7,623 bases of DNA from Alistipes sp. (lineage in GTDB: Bacteria > Bacteroidota > Bacteroidia > Bacteroidales > Rikenellaceae). Positions 1-6,635 of this stretch are shown here, one piece after another. Below the pieces are notes generated by a model. That model did not search any database, was not told where the DNA came from, and was given only the letters and a program-made list of their open reading frames with translations. Position 1 is the stretch's first letter, and each line of letters opens with the position of its first letter. The translations under genes and the position numbers were made by a program. The stretch spans positions 1 through 7,623 of the forward strand of contig JAFOEH010000360.1 of the NCBI GenBank assembly GCA_017380275.1, read 5' to 3'.

Positions 1-32
1 AATAATTTATTAAATCCTTGCTTGAATAATTT

Positions 33-68
33 AGAGGGCTTCTCCCATAGGGGAGGCCCTCTTTTTTT
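33..68 (+). terminator. Rho-independent terminator of a plus-strand gene left of the window
   Basis: The left arm is AGAGGGC (33-39) plus CTCCC (42-46), with a two-base TT bulge at 40-41. The loop is ATAG (47-50). The right arm is GGGAG (51-55) plus GCCCTCT (56-62). A run of seven T (62-68) follows directly, which is the classic intrinsic terminator layout for plus-strand transcription. The gene it serves must lie outside the window. The minus-strand operon that stops at 97 converges on it; in that direction the hairpin is followed only by a mixed A/T stretch, so it may work less well there. Bases 1-32 are AT-rich and show no recognisable gene. Confidence 0.85.
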
Positions 69-96
69 GTTGTTAGGCTTTAATGCCTGTTGTAGT

Positions 97-1770
97 TTAG
101 GGGTTGATGCCTGCGAGACGGAAAAACTCCTGCTGCTCGTTATCGATGCCGATTTCGCGGTCTAATCGAACGGCGTGGTTGTGGTCGTCGAGGTAGAGTC
201 GCGGAGCAGAGTAGTCGAAGTCGGGGCTGACGAGCGAGGCCTTGGTATTAAGGTAGGGTGAATGGATCGAAGCGATGTCGGCCATAGTGTGGAATACGGA
301 GTAGGTCGTGGCAGGAGCTGTGGCGTTGGCTGCGGCGGCCTCTGCCTTGGGTGCAAACATACTCTTATACTTGGGAGAGAACCACGCGAGCGAGGCGACG
401 TGGAGCTGATGGTAGGTCGTGGTGGGCGAGGAGTGCAGGAAACGACCCTCGTCGGTGTCGAAGAGATCTTCGCCGTGATCGGCGCAGTATAGCATAGCCG
501 AGCAAGCATCCTCGCGCTCGAGAAGAGTGATTAAGTCGTTGAGAACGTGGTCGGTATAGAGAATAGAATTATCGTAGGAGTTGCGGATATACTCGGCATT
601 GCGGCGGCTTATGGCAACATCATCGTCGGGAAGGAACGTGGCCACCTCGCGGGGATAGCGCTGGTGGTAGCTGAAGTGCGAGCCGTAGGTGTGGAGGATG
701 AAGAGGAGTTTGTCGGAGCTGTCGTTATTGATGGCCTCGAGCATAGCATCCACCATTTGGCCGTCGTGACGGGGAGAGTCGAGATAGATCAGGTGGTCGG
801 CATCGTCTGCCAGAAAGTCGATCATAGCTCCCTGTGGGGCTTGGTTGGATATAAAATAGGTCGTGAAACCAGCCTCGTTGAAGAGGGCGGGAAGACCTGT
901 GCGGCGGAACATCTCATTGTGCTCGGAGGTGTGGACAGACGAGAGCATCAGAGGGACACTCTTATGTGTGGTGTTGCTCTGGGTGGTGATGCCTCGGAAA
1001 AGTGCCAGGTCGTTGCGCTTGGAAAGGAGCGGGTTGGTGGGGCGGTTGTAGCCGTAGAGCTGCCAACTGGAGGCGCGTGAGGCCTCGCCGATGACAAGGA
1101 CGTAGATCTCGCGCTCGGGGACTACGGCTGATCGGTGGGCATCGAAGGAGAAGCCAGCGGATGATTGCTCGTAGTGGTTGATCTTGTGCGATTCGGAGAT
1201 GGCAAGGCCCATATTGTAGAAGGCATTGACGGGGAAGGTCTCGTCACGCAGCGTGTGAAGTTTCTCATCGGCGGGGATAATTAGGAAAGTAAGAATTCCT
1301 GCAATGAGAGAAACTCCGCCGGCCTTTGCGCAGAGATGGCGCAGAGGAGTAGGAATAATGATTTGGCGGCGCAGATGCTCGGTGGCGAACCACAGTAATG
1401 GGAGATAGATTATGCAGACGGCAATAACCGAGGGGTAGATGTTGCCCAGCAGCTCGCCAGCCTCGCCCGGGTTGGTGGTTGTGAGGTTGAGAAACATATC
1501 GGTGGCGATGACCGAGTTGCCGAATAGATACGACAGTACAATCTGAAATGCGCTCAAGAATATAAAGGGAAATCCCCACCACACCATACGGCCTGAGCGT
1601 GAGCTGGCGGCAGAGAAGAGGAGGTAGAATCCGAGTGGCAAAAGAATAGCCGTAATGGCCATAAGCAGTGGGTTGTGCTCGGTGAACGTGAGGATGATGA
1701 TGGGAATCATCAGGCTCGCTAAGTTCCATATGAGAAGCCACAAGGGGCTGGATATAATCTTCTTTAACAT
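97..1770 (-). CDS. Phosphoethanolamine transferase, EptA/sulfatase superfamily (inner membrane)
   Basis: This 557-residue protein has the EptA-type layout: an N-terminal membrane domain (hydrophobic segments at about 9-29, 34-54, 62-84, 111-130 and 150-166) followed by a periplasmic alkaline-phosphatase-like catalytic domain from about residue 220. Visible active-site motifs are VIGEASR (metal ligand E229), TTHKSVP (nucleophile T268), the HTYGSH stretch (360-365), ADHGED (D431, H432) and FLHSSP (H446). Known members move phosphoethanolamine from phosphatidylethanolamine to lipid A or core sugar, which lowers negative surface charge and can give polymyxin resistance; lipid A is the likely but unproven acceptor here. 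Length matches the family (about 550). The ATG at 1770 is preferred over the TTG one codon upstream because it overlaps the stop of the preceding barrel gene as TGATG, suggesting translational coupling. Only a few cysteines occur, none beside T268. Another sulfatase-fold phosphotransferase remains possible. Confidence 0.9.
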   Translation of the reverse strand: MLKKIISSPLWLLIWNLASLMIPIIILTFTEHNPLLMAITAILLPLGFYLLFSAASSRSGRMVWWGFPFIFLSAFQIVLSYLFGNSVIATDMFLNLTTTNPGEAGELLGNIYPSVIAVCIIYLPLLWFATEHLRRQIIIPTPLRHLCAKAGGVSLIAGILTFLIIPADEKLHTLRDETFPVNAFYNMGLAISESHKINHYEQSSAGFSFDAHRSAVVPEREIYVLVIGEASRASSWQLYGYNRPTNPLLSKRNDLALFRGITTQSNTTHKSVPLMLSSVHTSEHNEMFRRTGLPALFNEAGFTTYFISNQAPQGAMIDFLADDADHLIYLDSPRHDGQMVDAMLEAINNDSSDKLLFILHTYGSHFSYHQRYPREVATFLPDDDVAISRRNAEYIRNSYDNSILYTDHVLNDLITLLEREDACSAMLYCADHGEDLFDTDEGRFLHSSPTTTYHQLHVASLAWFSPKYKSMFAPKAEAAAANATAPATTYSVFHTMADIASIHSPYLNTKASLVSPDFDYSAPRLYLDDHNHAVRLDREIGIDNEQQEFFRLAGINP

Positions 1771-2966
1771 CAAAATGCTTCGTTTACGTTAATTATCACT
1801 CCGCTTGAGTGACGGCCAAAGCCGTAGTCGATGCGAAGTGTGGTGCGATCGCCGCTTGCAAGGCGGAGTCCGATGCCACCATTGGGCAGTATCTGCGAGG
1901 CGTTGAAGTCGCTCCAGCGATCGAACAGAGAGCCTGCTCCGCCCCATACGCTGATGCCGATATGGTCGTAGATGGTTTGGCGCAACTCGGCCTGTGCTGT
2001 GATCATCTTACGGTCGGTGTAGCGACCAAAGTAGTAGCCACGCATACGGCTATCGCCACCCGTCGAGGGCCAAAGTAACCAGGGGGTGGAGTGCGACCAC
2101 ATATTACCATAGAGGTCGAGCGCAAGAACGCCACCACGCCATAGCGTGTGGAAGTAATCGGCTTGAAATGTCCAATGCCACAGGGTTTTGTCGAAGTTGC
2201 CTAAAGCCTTGGGATGTACCTCACCGTAGAGGGCTATGCGGTAGCCAGAGGTGGTAGTATGAGTATTGTCGCGGCGATCGTAGTCGGCGCCGACGCCGAT
2301 GGCGGTCGTGTAGAGCGAACGGAGTGTTTGTCCCGATGTGGCGAGATAGTTCTCGGCTTCAGGAGTGAACTCGGCGGCCTTGCCAAAGTCGAAGTCTGCG
2401 CCAGCACCGATCTTTAGTCCGCCACCGAGGTTATAATAGTAGCGCAGTGAGCCATTGACATCGTGGCGGGTGTATTTGGTGCGGGGGTTATTGTCAGCAG
2501 CCTCGTAGCCCAAACCCCAGAAGCGGATGGGCAGTGTGCCGCCTGAGATTTGGTATTGAAGGTGGTGGCGAGACTCTGTGCCGAAGTAGTTATTACCGAT
2601 GGCGCGGAGGTTAAAAAAGCCATTTACGGAGACCATAGCTGAGAGTTGCACGTCGTTAGGATTTACCGCTTTGGATGGGTAGATGGCCGTGGCGGCGGCT
2701 GTGATGGCAAGGTTGGTCTCCTGAGTGTAGGCAATACCTAAGCGGCCCGTGAGCGAGAGTCGCTCGCTCTGCGAGAGAGGCTGGGTGAGAATGTCGCCGA
2801 GGCGCTGGCCAAATGTGGGGCGTGAGGCGCGGTCGAGCTGGCGTTGAACGGCCGAGTAGTCGATGGGGTCGTAATGCTGCGTAGAGCGCGCATCGTTCTG
2901 TGCCGTAGCGGAAAGAGAGGTTGCTACGACAAGAAAAATGAGTGTTATGCAGCTGCGCATTGACAT
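1770..2966 (-). CDS. BamA/TamA-family (D15, Omp85) outer-membrane beta-barrel protein without POTRA domains
   Basis: A 398-residue exported protein. Residues 1-22 form a signal peptide ending near ATAQ. After a short linker (about 24-70, DILTQPLSQ region) the rest is alternating polar/aromatic beta-strand sequence ending in phenylalanine, as outer-membrane barrels do. Two Omp85 barrel signatures are visible: DYDRRDN followed by SGYR (229-243), and GGDSRMRGYYFGRY (303-316), whose R309-G310-Y311 corresponds to the conserved RGF/Y of loop 6 that plugs the barrel. No patatin domain and no room for POTRA repeats are present, so it is unlikely to be the essential BamA. The role is unknown; insertion or export of an outer-membrane component is an inference from the fold. 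It lies 6 bp after the YtfJ-like gene and overlaps the phosphoethanolamine transferase start by one base. M1 (2964-2966) or M3 could be the start; either leaves the signal peptide intact. Confidence 0.85.
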   Translation of the reverse strand: MSMRSCITLIFLVVATSLSATAQNDARSTQHYDPIDYSAVQRQLDRASRPTFGQRLGDILTQPLSQSERLSLTGRLGIAYTQETNLAITAAATAIYPSKAVNPNDVQLSAMVSVNGFFNLRAIGNNYFGTESRHHLQYQISGGTLPIRFWGLGYEAADNNPRTKYTRHDVNGSLRYYYNLGGGLKIGAGADFDFGKAAEFTPEAENYLATSGQTLRSLYTTAIGVGADYDRRDNTHTTTSGYRIALYGEVHPKALGNFDKTLWHWTFQADYFHTLWRGGVLALDLYGNMWSHSTPWLLWPSTGGDSRMRGYYFGRYTDRKMITAQAELRQTIYDHIGISVWGGAGSLFDRWSDFNASQILPNGGIGLRLASGDRTTLRIDYGFGRHSSGVIINVNEAF

Positions 2967-2972
2967 TGGTGG

Positions 2973-3506
2973 CTATCGGTAGGCCTCGATGAATTCGAAG
3001 AACTCGTCCTGCTCCTCTTGAGTTAATTCGCCCTTCTTGCAATAGACCAATTCGCCTGCTTTGTTCACAACTATAAGCACGAACATATTGTTGCAGTCGC
3101 CGAGATTCCAGGCGCGCGAAAGAGTGCGGTCGGTGTCGGCGAGAACGATGGCGTTGTTCTTCTCGCAACGCTTGCGCGCCATAGTGCGGACGATGGCGTT
3201 GGGGATCATAGTATCCTTGAGGTTAAGTACGCCGAAACCCTCGATATTGGGGCCTGTGGCGGTGTGGCGGCGCTCCATCTCGTAGGTTAGACCTTCGTTC
3301 TGTTTATGCTTGTCGGGGTCGATGTAGAAAAAAATGATATTCCTCTCGCCAAAAAATGGGAGCTTGGAAATATTATTGTTTAGATCTTTCAATTCGACGT
3401 TATTCACTTTGTAGGGAAGCGGTTGCTCGGTATCGCCTGCGATCTGAGCGTGTGCTGATATGGCCGAGAAGGCAACAAAACATAGTATTATAGCAATCTT
3501 TTTCAT
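2973..3506 (-). CDS. Secreted YtfJ-like protein, thioredoxin fold without CxxC
   Basis: A 177-residue exported protein. The signal peptide is residues 1-20 (MKK, hydrophobic core, AHA cut before Q21). The mature part has a thioredoxin-like pattern: FGERNIIFFYIDPD (52-65), a variable middle, NAIVLADTDRTLSRAWNLGD (118-137), then MFVLIVVNKAGELVYCKKGELT (141-162) and a terminal helix. The C-terminal third resembles E. coli periplasmic YtfJ (the A-W-x-L and K-x-G-x-L-T spacing), so I call it YtfJ-like from memory of that protein. The three mature cysteines (C114, C138, C156) do not form CxxC, arguing against a classical disulfide reductase. An in-frame start at 3563 would add 19 residues, but the start at 3506 gives a proper signal peptide and sits just downstream of the promoter-like element at 3531-3564. 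It is the first gene of a probable three-gene envelope operon. Function unknown. Confidence 0.75.
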   Translation of the reverse strand: MKKIAIILCFVAFSAISAHAQIAGDTEQPLPYKVNNVELKDLNNNISKLPFFGERNIIFFYIDPDKHKQNEGLTYEMERRHTATGPNIEGFGVLNLKDTMIPNAIVRTMARKRCEKNNAIVLADTDRTLSRAWNLGDCNNMFVLIVVNKAGELVYCKKGELTQEEQDEFFEFIEAYR

Positions 3507-3530
3507 AGCAGTAGAGTTTGAAAAACGCTG

Positions 3531-3564
3531 CAAAATTAGTGAAAAAAATGTGGTATGCGACAAA
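3531..3564 (-). promoter_or_regulatory. Candidate Bacteroidota sigma-ABfr-type promoter for the three-gene envelope operon
   Basis: Read on the minus strand, TAATTTTG (3531-3538) matches the -7 consensus TAnnTTTG exactly, and TTTG (3561-3564) lies 22 bp upstream as a -33 element (usual spacing about 19-21). Transcription would start near 3524, leaving a leader of about 18 nt before the ATG at 3506. The element sits in the 80-bp gap after doxX, so the downstream genes can be transcribed independently of it. It also argues against the upstream in-frame start at 3563, which would lie upstream of the -7 element. Confidence 0.55.
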
Positions 3565-3586
3565 TTATCTCAATTAGGCCGATAAT

Positions 3587-4006
3587 TTATGATTTTGGAA
3601 CATTTTGGCCGATTGAGATTGAGTATCGTCCCCCTCCCGAAATCATAAGTGTGAGGAAGATGCCAGCGTAGATAAATTGCAGCTTGGCGGCGTCGGTAGA
3701 AATTGCGCCTTCGGCCTGAAGAGCGATGTCGAAGAGCGTAACCAGCGATGTGATGAACATCAAGAGTGCCGATAGGCGTGTGCCGATGCCGATGGCAATC
3801 ATTGCGGCCATCGCGGTCTCGAAAATGATCGACAGAGCGAGTGAGGTGGGACGATTAAAGTCGAGTAGGGATGGGAAGGTGAGTACCACGTTGTCGTAAT
3901 TCTGCATTTTGCCGATGATGTGCAGCAACATAACGGCTGCGATGAAGATGCGCAGAAAGAGTATAGCGCGGTCGGTGCGAGTGGGTGGAGTGATGTTGTG
4001 TTTCAT
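3587..4006 (-). CDS. DoxX-family integral membrane protein
   Basis: A 139-residue protein with four hydrophobic segments at about 14-34, 55-73, 77-94 and 109-125, the size and layout of DoxX/DoxD-like proteins. Family-like features include R19, the HIIGK stretch (29-33), E63 in the second segment, GIGTRLSA (72-79) and the GGGRYSI tail (124-130, where many relatives have GPGRYSLD). DoxX relatives sit in the inner membrane; some have been linked to quinone-dependent oxidation or to membrane redox complexes, but most, including this one, have no proven substrate. It is transcribed away from the phosphatase gene and precedes the YtfJ-like gene by 80 bp, with a separate promoter candidate between them, so membership of the same operon is uncertain. 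No strict TAnnTTTG lies upstream on its strand; a few near-matches are off by one base in spacing. Confidence 0.85.
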   Translation of the reverse strand: MKHNITPPTRTDRAILFLRIFIAAVMLLHIIGKMQNYDNVVLTFPSLLDFNRPTSLALSIIFETAMAAMIAIGIGTRLSALLMFITSLVTLFDIALQAEGAISTDAAKLQFIYAGIFLTLMISGGGRYSISIGQNVPKS

Positions 4007-4072
4007 AGCGAAGCGTGTGGCAAAAAATATTCCAGAGATTTAGGTGGTGTGGGATTTGTCGAATTAAATTGA

Positions 4073-4080
4073 TACCTTTG
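4073..4080 (+). promoter_or_regulatory. Candidate -7 promoter element for the tyrosine phosphatase gene
   Basis: TACCTTTG fits the Bacteroidota -7 consensus TAnnTTTG. It lies in the 140-bp intergenic region between the divergent doxX and phosphatase genes and would give a leader of about 60 nt. The only nearby upstream TTTG (4055-4058) is 14 bp away, shorter than the usual 19-21, so the -33 element is not convincing. An ATG at 4087 in the phosphatase frame reaches a stop after five codons and cannot be the start. Confidence 0.4.
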
Positions 4081-4146
4081 TGAAAAATGGATGGCGCAAT
4101 GTGATCCAAAATGTAAACCAAAATATAAGATAAACTTTGTAATACT

Positions 4147-4638
4147 ATGGAAAAGAATAAGAAAGAAAAGATATTGTTTGTCTGCCTCGGTAACATCTGC
4201 CGATCTCCGGCGGCGGAAGGGGTGATGCGTGCAATGGTTGAACGGGCCGGAGTAGAGGAGCGGTTTGAGCTTGACTCGGCAGGAACATATGGTGGACACG
4301 CTGGAGATTTGCCCGACAGTAGAATGCGCTCGGCGGCATCGGCAAGGGGGTATCTTCTGACGCACCGTGCGCGACGCTTCAGGGAGGATGATTACTATGA
4401 TTTTGACCGCATCATAGTGATGGATGATCGGAATTATGAGGATGTGTCGCGTCTGGCACCCGAGAGAAAATATCTGCAGAAGGTATATAGGTTTGTGGAG
4501 TTTTGTCGCCATCATCCACAGTGGAGCTATGTGCCGGATCCCTACTATGAGGGACGCGAGGGTTTTGAGCTGGTGCTTGATCTATTGGAAGATGGGTGTC
4601 AAGGAGTGATTGACGAGGTACTAAATGCACGAAAATAA
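4147..4638 (+). CDS. Low-molecular-weight protein tyrosine phosphatase (Wzb/YwlE type)
   Basis: A complete 163-residue cytoplasmic enzyme of the usual family length (about 150-165). The P-loop is VCLGNICRS with nucleophile C13, neighbouring C18 and phosphate-binding R19, fitting Cx5R. S20-P21 and the DSAGT strand (43-47) follow as in the family. The general acid lies in the VPDPYYEG loop (D131, with Y133 and Y134 lining the pocket). It hydrolyses phosphotyrosine or phosphoarginine on proteins. In many bacteria the partner is a capsule or exopolysaccharide tyrosine kinase, but no such kinase or polysaccharide cluster is in the window, so the target is unknown. It stands alone: divergent from doxX, convergent with the AraC gene, and closed by its own hairpin terminator starting in the stop codon. 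The ATG at 4147 gives the expected short N-terminus before the P-loop. Confidence 0.95.
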   Translation: MEKNKKEKILFVCLGNICRSPAAEGVMRAMVERAGVEERFELDSAGTYGGHAGDLPDSRMRSAASARGYLLTHRARRFREDDYYDFDRIIVMDDRNYEDVSRLAPERKYLQKVYRFVEFCRHHPQWSYVPDPYYEGREGFELVLDLLEDGCQGVIDEVLNARK

Positions 4639-4672
4639 AATGAGGGTATTCCATCACGGAGTACCCTCATTT
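4638..4672. terminator. Bidirectional intrinsic terminator between phosphatase and AraC genes
   Basis: A nearly perfect hairpin: AAATGAGGGTATTCC (4638-4652), five-base loop ATCAC (4653-4657) and GGAGTACCCTCATTT (4658-4672), with 15 paired positions including one T-G wobble. It begins at the last base of the phosphatase stop codon. On the plus strand the stem ends in TTT and a further T-rich stretch follows at 4682-4689. On the minus strand the hairpin ends in a TTTTATTTTC-like tract. It lies 35 bp beyond the stop of the minus-strand AraC gene, so it can end both converging transcripts. Confidence 0.85.
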
Positions 4673-4707
4673 CGGTTTAGGTTGTTTTTCTATTCTACTT
4701 TCGTTCT

Positions 4708-5598
4708 CTATCCCTTCGAGGGGGTTGAGAACTTACGGTAGGCGTTGGGGGTGTAGCCCGTCACGCGCTTGAAAGTGGTATAGAAGTGCTCGGTAGATTT
4801 GAAACTCAGCATAAAGGCGATCTCCTTGATCGGCTCGTTGGTGTTGGTGAGCAGGTACTGCGCGTGGCGGAGCTTGATCTGCGTGAAATACTTGGCGGGA
4901 GGGAATCCCGTGTAGTCGCGGAAGATCTTGCGGAACCACGAGTAGCTGACGTTGAGCTGCTCGGCCAGAGCCTCGAGGTCGATGTTCTGCATAACGCGCT
5001 CGTGCATAATCATCTTGGCCTGCTCGACAACTTGGTCGAGACGGTCGGTGGTGATTGCCTCGTTGCGGATAGTGAAGTTGGCAATGCTGAGCATATGTAC
5101 AACTATGCCGCACAGAAGCTGCTGTGTTGCAGGACGATCCATCGCTGCAACGTCGAGAGCCTGCTGATACAGATCGACCAACTCGCGGTTAAGACCGATG
5201 TTGTAGATCTGTTCGTCGCCAGGGAAGAGGGCCTCGATAACCTTTTCGATGGCGGGGCCGCTGAATCCAATGAAGTACTCCTTCCATCCCGTTTCGTCGG
5301 ATGGGTGGTAGGTGTGCCATAGGCCCGGACGCAGCAGAATAATTGAGCCTTTGGGTACAGTGAATGTGCCCTTCTCGTTGGAGAAGGTGCCTTGTCCTTT
5401 GGTGATGTAGAGAAGCTGGTATTCACGGAGCACGCGGCCTCGGGCGGGGTCGAACGCATAGCCCTGCGGGTGGTCACTCGCGGGATAGGTGTCGTGGGGC
5501 ATTATCTCTTGTGTGCCGACGGTGCTGATAGTACAGCCGTAATCGCGATCAGCGCGGCTGGGTATCAGATAGTGAAATTGTTTTTTACTCTCATCCAT
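4708..5598 (-). CDS. AraC-family transcriptional regulator, probably of the rhamnose operon (RhaR-like)
   Basis: A 296-residue regulator of typical AraC length. Residues about 35-110 look like the N-terminal cupin sensing domain (REYQLLYITKGQGTF, then VPKGSIILLRPGLWHTYHP at 81-99). Residues about 187-296 form the DNA-binding domain with two helix-turn-helix units: DLEALAEQLNVSYSWFRKIF (207-226) and PIKEIAFMLSFKSTEHFYTT (256-275), ending in the family signature GYTPNAYRK (281-289). It follows the rhamnose symporter by 20 bp on the same strand, so it is probably the last gene of the rhamnose operon and probably activates it on sensing rhamnose or a product. This is inferred from position and from the known AraC-type RhaR of Bacteroides thetaiotaomicron, not from the sensor sequence. 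The ATG at 5598 is preferred over an in-frame TTG three codons upstream; neither has a clear Shine-Dalgarno. Confidence 0.92.
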   Translation of the reverse strand: MDESKKQFHYLIPSRADRDYGCTISTVGTQEIMPHDTYPASDHPQGYAFDPARGRVLREYQLLYITKGQGTFSNEKGTFTVPKGSIILLRPGLWHTYHPSDETGWKEYFIGFSGPAIEKVIEALFPGDEQIYNIGLNRELVDLYQQALDVAAMDRPATQQLLCGIVVHMLSIANFTIRNEAITTDRLDQVVEQAKMIMHERVMQNIDLEALAEQLNVSYSWFRKIFRDYTGFPPAKYFTQIKLRHAQYLLTNTNEPIKEIAFMLSFKSTEHFYTTFKRVTGYTPNAYRKFSTPSKG

Positions 5599-5618
5599 AA
5601 AATTCAAATCTTAGACTT

Positions 5619-6632
5619 CTATTTAAGTATTTCGGGTAGGAACGAACTGATGATCAGAACAACGATACCCGATATGAGTACAGCAACGGTGCGGGCAGAG
5701 CAACCTCGCCACTCCTTTAATATTATACCCCAGACGTTTGAGAATACAACATTAAGGGCCATAAGGATACACCAGCTGAAGGTCATAAGCGACTCAGAGT
5801 CGGTGAGGAAACCCTTGCCAAGGCTCAGCCCAAAGAACTGGATATACCACAGCACACCGGCCAAGGCGCAGAATAGCAGGTTGTTGGCCCAGAGTGAAGA
5901 GTTTGAGTAGTCGCCGAAGCTCTTGTTGCGGAAGTTCTGGTAGAGGCAGTAGGTGGCGTTGGTTAGAAAACCACCGAGCGTTACCATAAACGTGGCGGGC
6001 AGGGTCTTGTAGATGTCGGCCGTGGCATCGCCGAAGTTAAGCGGCTCGCCGAAACCAAGACCAATGTTGAAGCAAGCGCTCATAAAGCCAGCCAGCAGGG
6101 CAACCGAAATGCCCTTGGTGAAGTTGAAGTCCTTGACGGCGGCACGCTTCTGCTCCTCGCTCAGCGACTGCGACTTCATATGGCCTGCAAGACCGATGAT
6201 GGCAATACCAACAAGCGTCACGACTACGCCGATTACGACCGATGCAGTAAGATCGCCCGGACGGCCGAGGAAGAGCGGCGTCAGGATCGTACCCAAGCCG
6301 GCGCAGGTGCCAAGCGCGAGCGACTGACCGAGAGCTACGCCCAAATAGCGCATCGAGAGACCGAAGGTAAGACCTCCCACACCCCACAGCACGCCGAACA
6401 GAGCCGTCAGGGCGCTCTCCTTTGGGTAGGCAGCATAGAGCTCCCAGAGCGAGTGGCCCTCGGGGACGGCAAGCATTGCTCCCGCGATGGGGAAGACAAG
6501 CCACGCGAAGACACCCTGGATGAGCCAATAGGACTCCCAGCTCCACTGCTTGATCTTGTTGATGGGAACGTAGCTGCTCGATTGGCAGAAGGCTCCCACG
6601 GCGATAATTAATAGACCGATGATGATCTCCAT
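5619..6632 (-). CDS. rhaT: L-rhamnose/H+ symporter RhaT
   Basis: A 337-residue inner-membrane carrier, close to the 344 residues of E. coli RhaT. About ten hydrophobic segments cover the whole length, as in the drug/metabolite transporter fold. Stretches matching RhaT include the charged loop after segment one, KIKQWSWE (26-33), the block FGVLWGVGG...MRYLGVALG (79-102), a loop rich in charged residues at about 151-170, LWYIQFFGLSLG (261-272) and LKEW (305-308). It imports L-rhamnose with protons. In Bacteroides the equivalent gene is called rhaP. The start ATG (6630-6632) lies only 3 bp after the stop of the isomerase gene, so the two are almost certainly co-transcribed and translationally coupled; the AraC regulator follows 20 bp downstream. 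No frameshift or missing segment is visible. Confidence 0.95.
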   Translation of the reverse strand: MEIIIGLLIIAVGAFCQSSSYVPINKIKQWSWESYWLIQGVFAWLVFPIAGAMLAVPEGHSLWELYAAYPKESALTALFGVLWGVGGLTFGLSMRYLGVALGQSLALGTCAGLGTILTPLFLGRPGDLTASVVIGVVVTLVGIAIIGLAGHMKSQSLSEEQKRAAVKDFNFTKGISVALLAGFMSACFNIGLGFGEPLNFGDATADIYKTLPATFMVTLGGFLTNATYCLYQNFRNKSFGDYSNSSLWANNLLFCALAGVLWYIQFFGLSLGKGFLTDSESLMTFSWCILMALNVVFSNVWGIILKEWRGCSARTVAVLISGIVVLIISSFLPEILK

Positions 6633-6635
6633 AGG

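Noticed and set aside
547..1080. Long plus-strand frame (177 residues) inside the phosphoethanolamine transferase gene
   Set aside because: It lies wholly antisense to a gene with clear catalytic motifs; its sequence is repetitive in V, G and E without a recognisable domain, as expected for a shadow frame of GC-rich coding DNA.
1768..1773. TTG start one codon upstream of the phosphoethanolamine transferase ATG
   Set aside because: The ATG at 1770 makes the typical TGATG coupling with the barrel gene's stop; the TTG offers no advantage.
2656..3168. 170-residue minus-strand frame spanning the end of the YtfJ-like gene and the start of the barrel gene
   Set aside because: An out-of-frame shadow rich in R and H; both genes it overlaps have signal peptides and family motifs in their own frames.
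3507..3563. Upstream in-frame ATG of the YtfJ-like gene
   Set aside because: It would put 19 polar and mixed residues before a perfect signal peptide and would lie upstream of the likely promoter -7 element.
4132..4139. AAACTTTG as a promoter -7 for the phosphatase
   Set aside because: It lacks the leading TA in the right position and is only 7 bp from the ATG, which would make a near-leaderless mRNA.
4007..4146. Search for a minus-strand promoter of doxX in the divergent intergenic region
   Set aside because: Only CAAA/TA pairs with three bases between them were found instead of two; none is good enough to annotate.
4003..4515. 170-residue minus-strand frame across the doxX/phosphatase intergenic region
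   Set aside because: Overlaps the complete tyrosine phosphatase on the other strand and crosses the divergent promoter region; no recognisable domain.
4786..5322. 178-residue plus-strand frame opposite the AraC gene
   Set aside because: Antisense to a well-supported regulator; no motif, no promoter, and its composition mirrors the codon use of the real gene.
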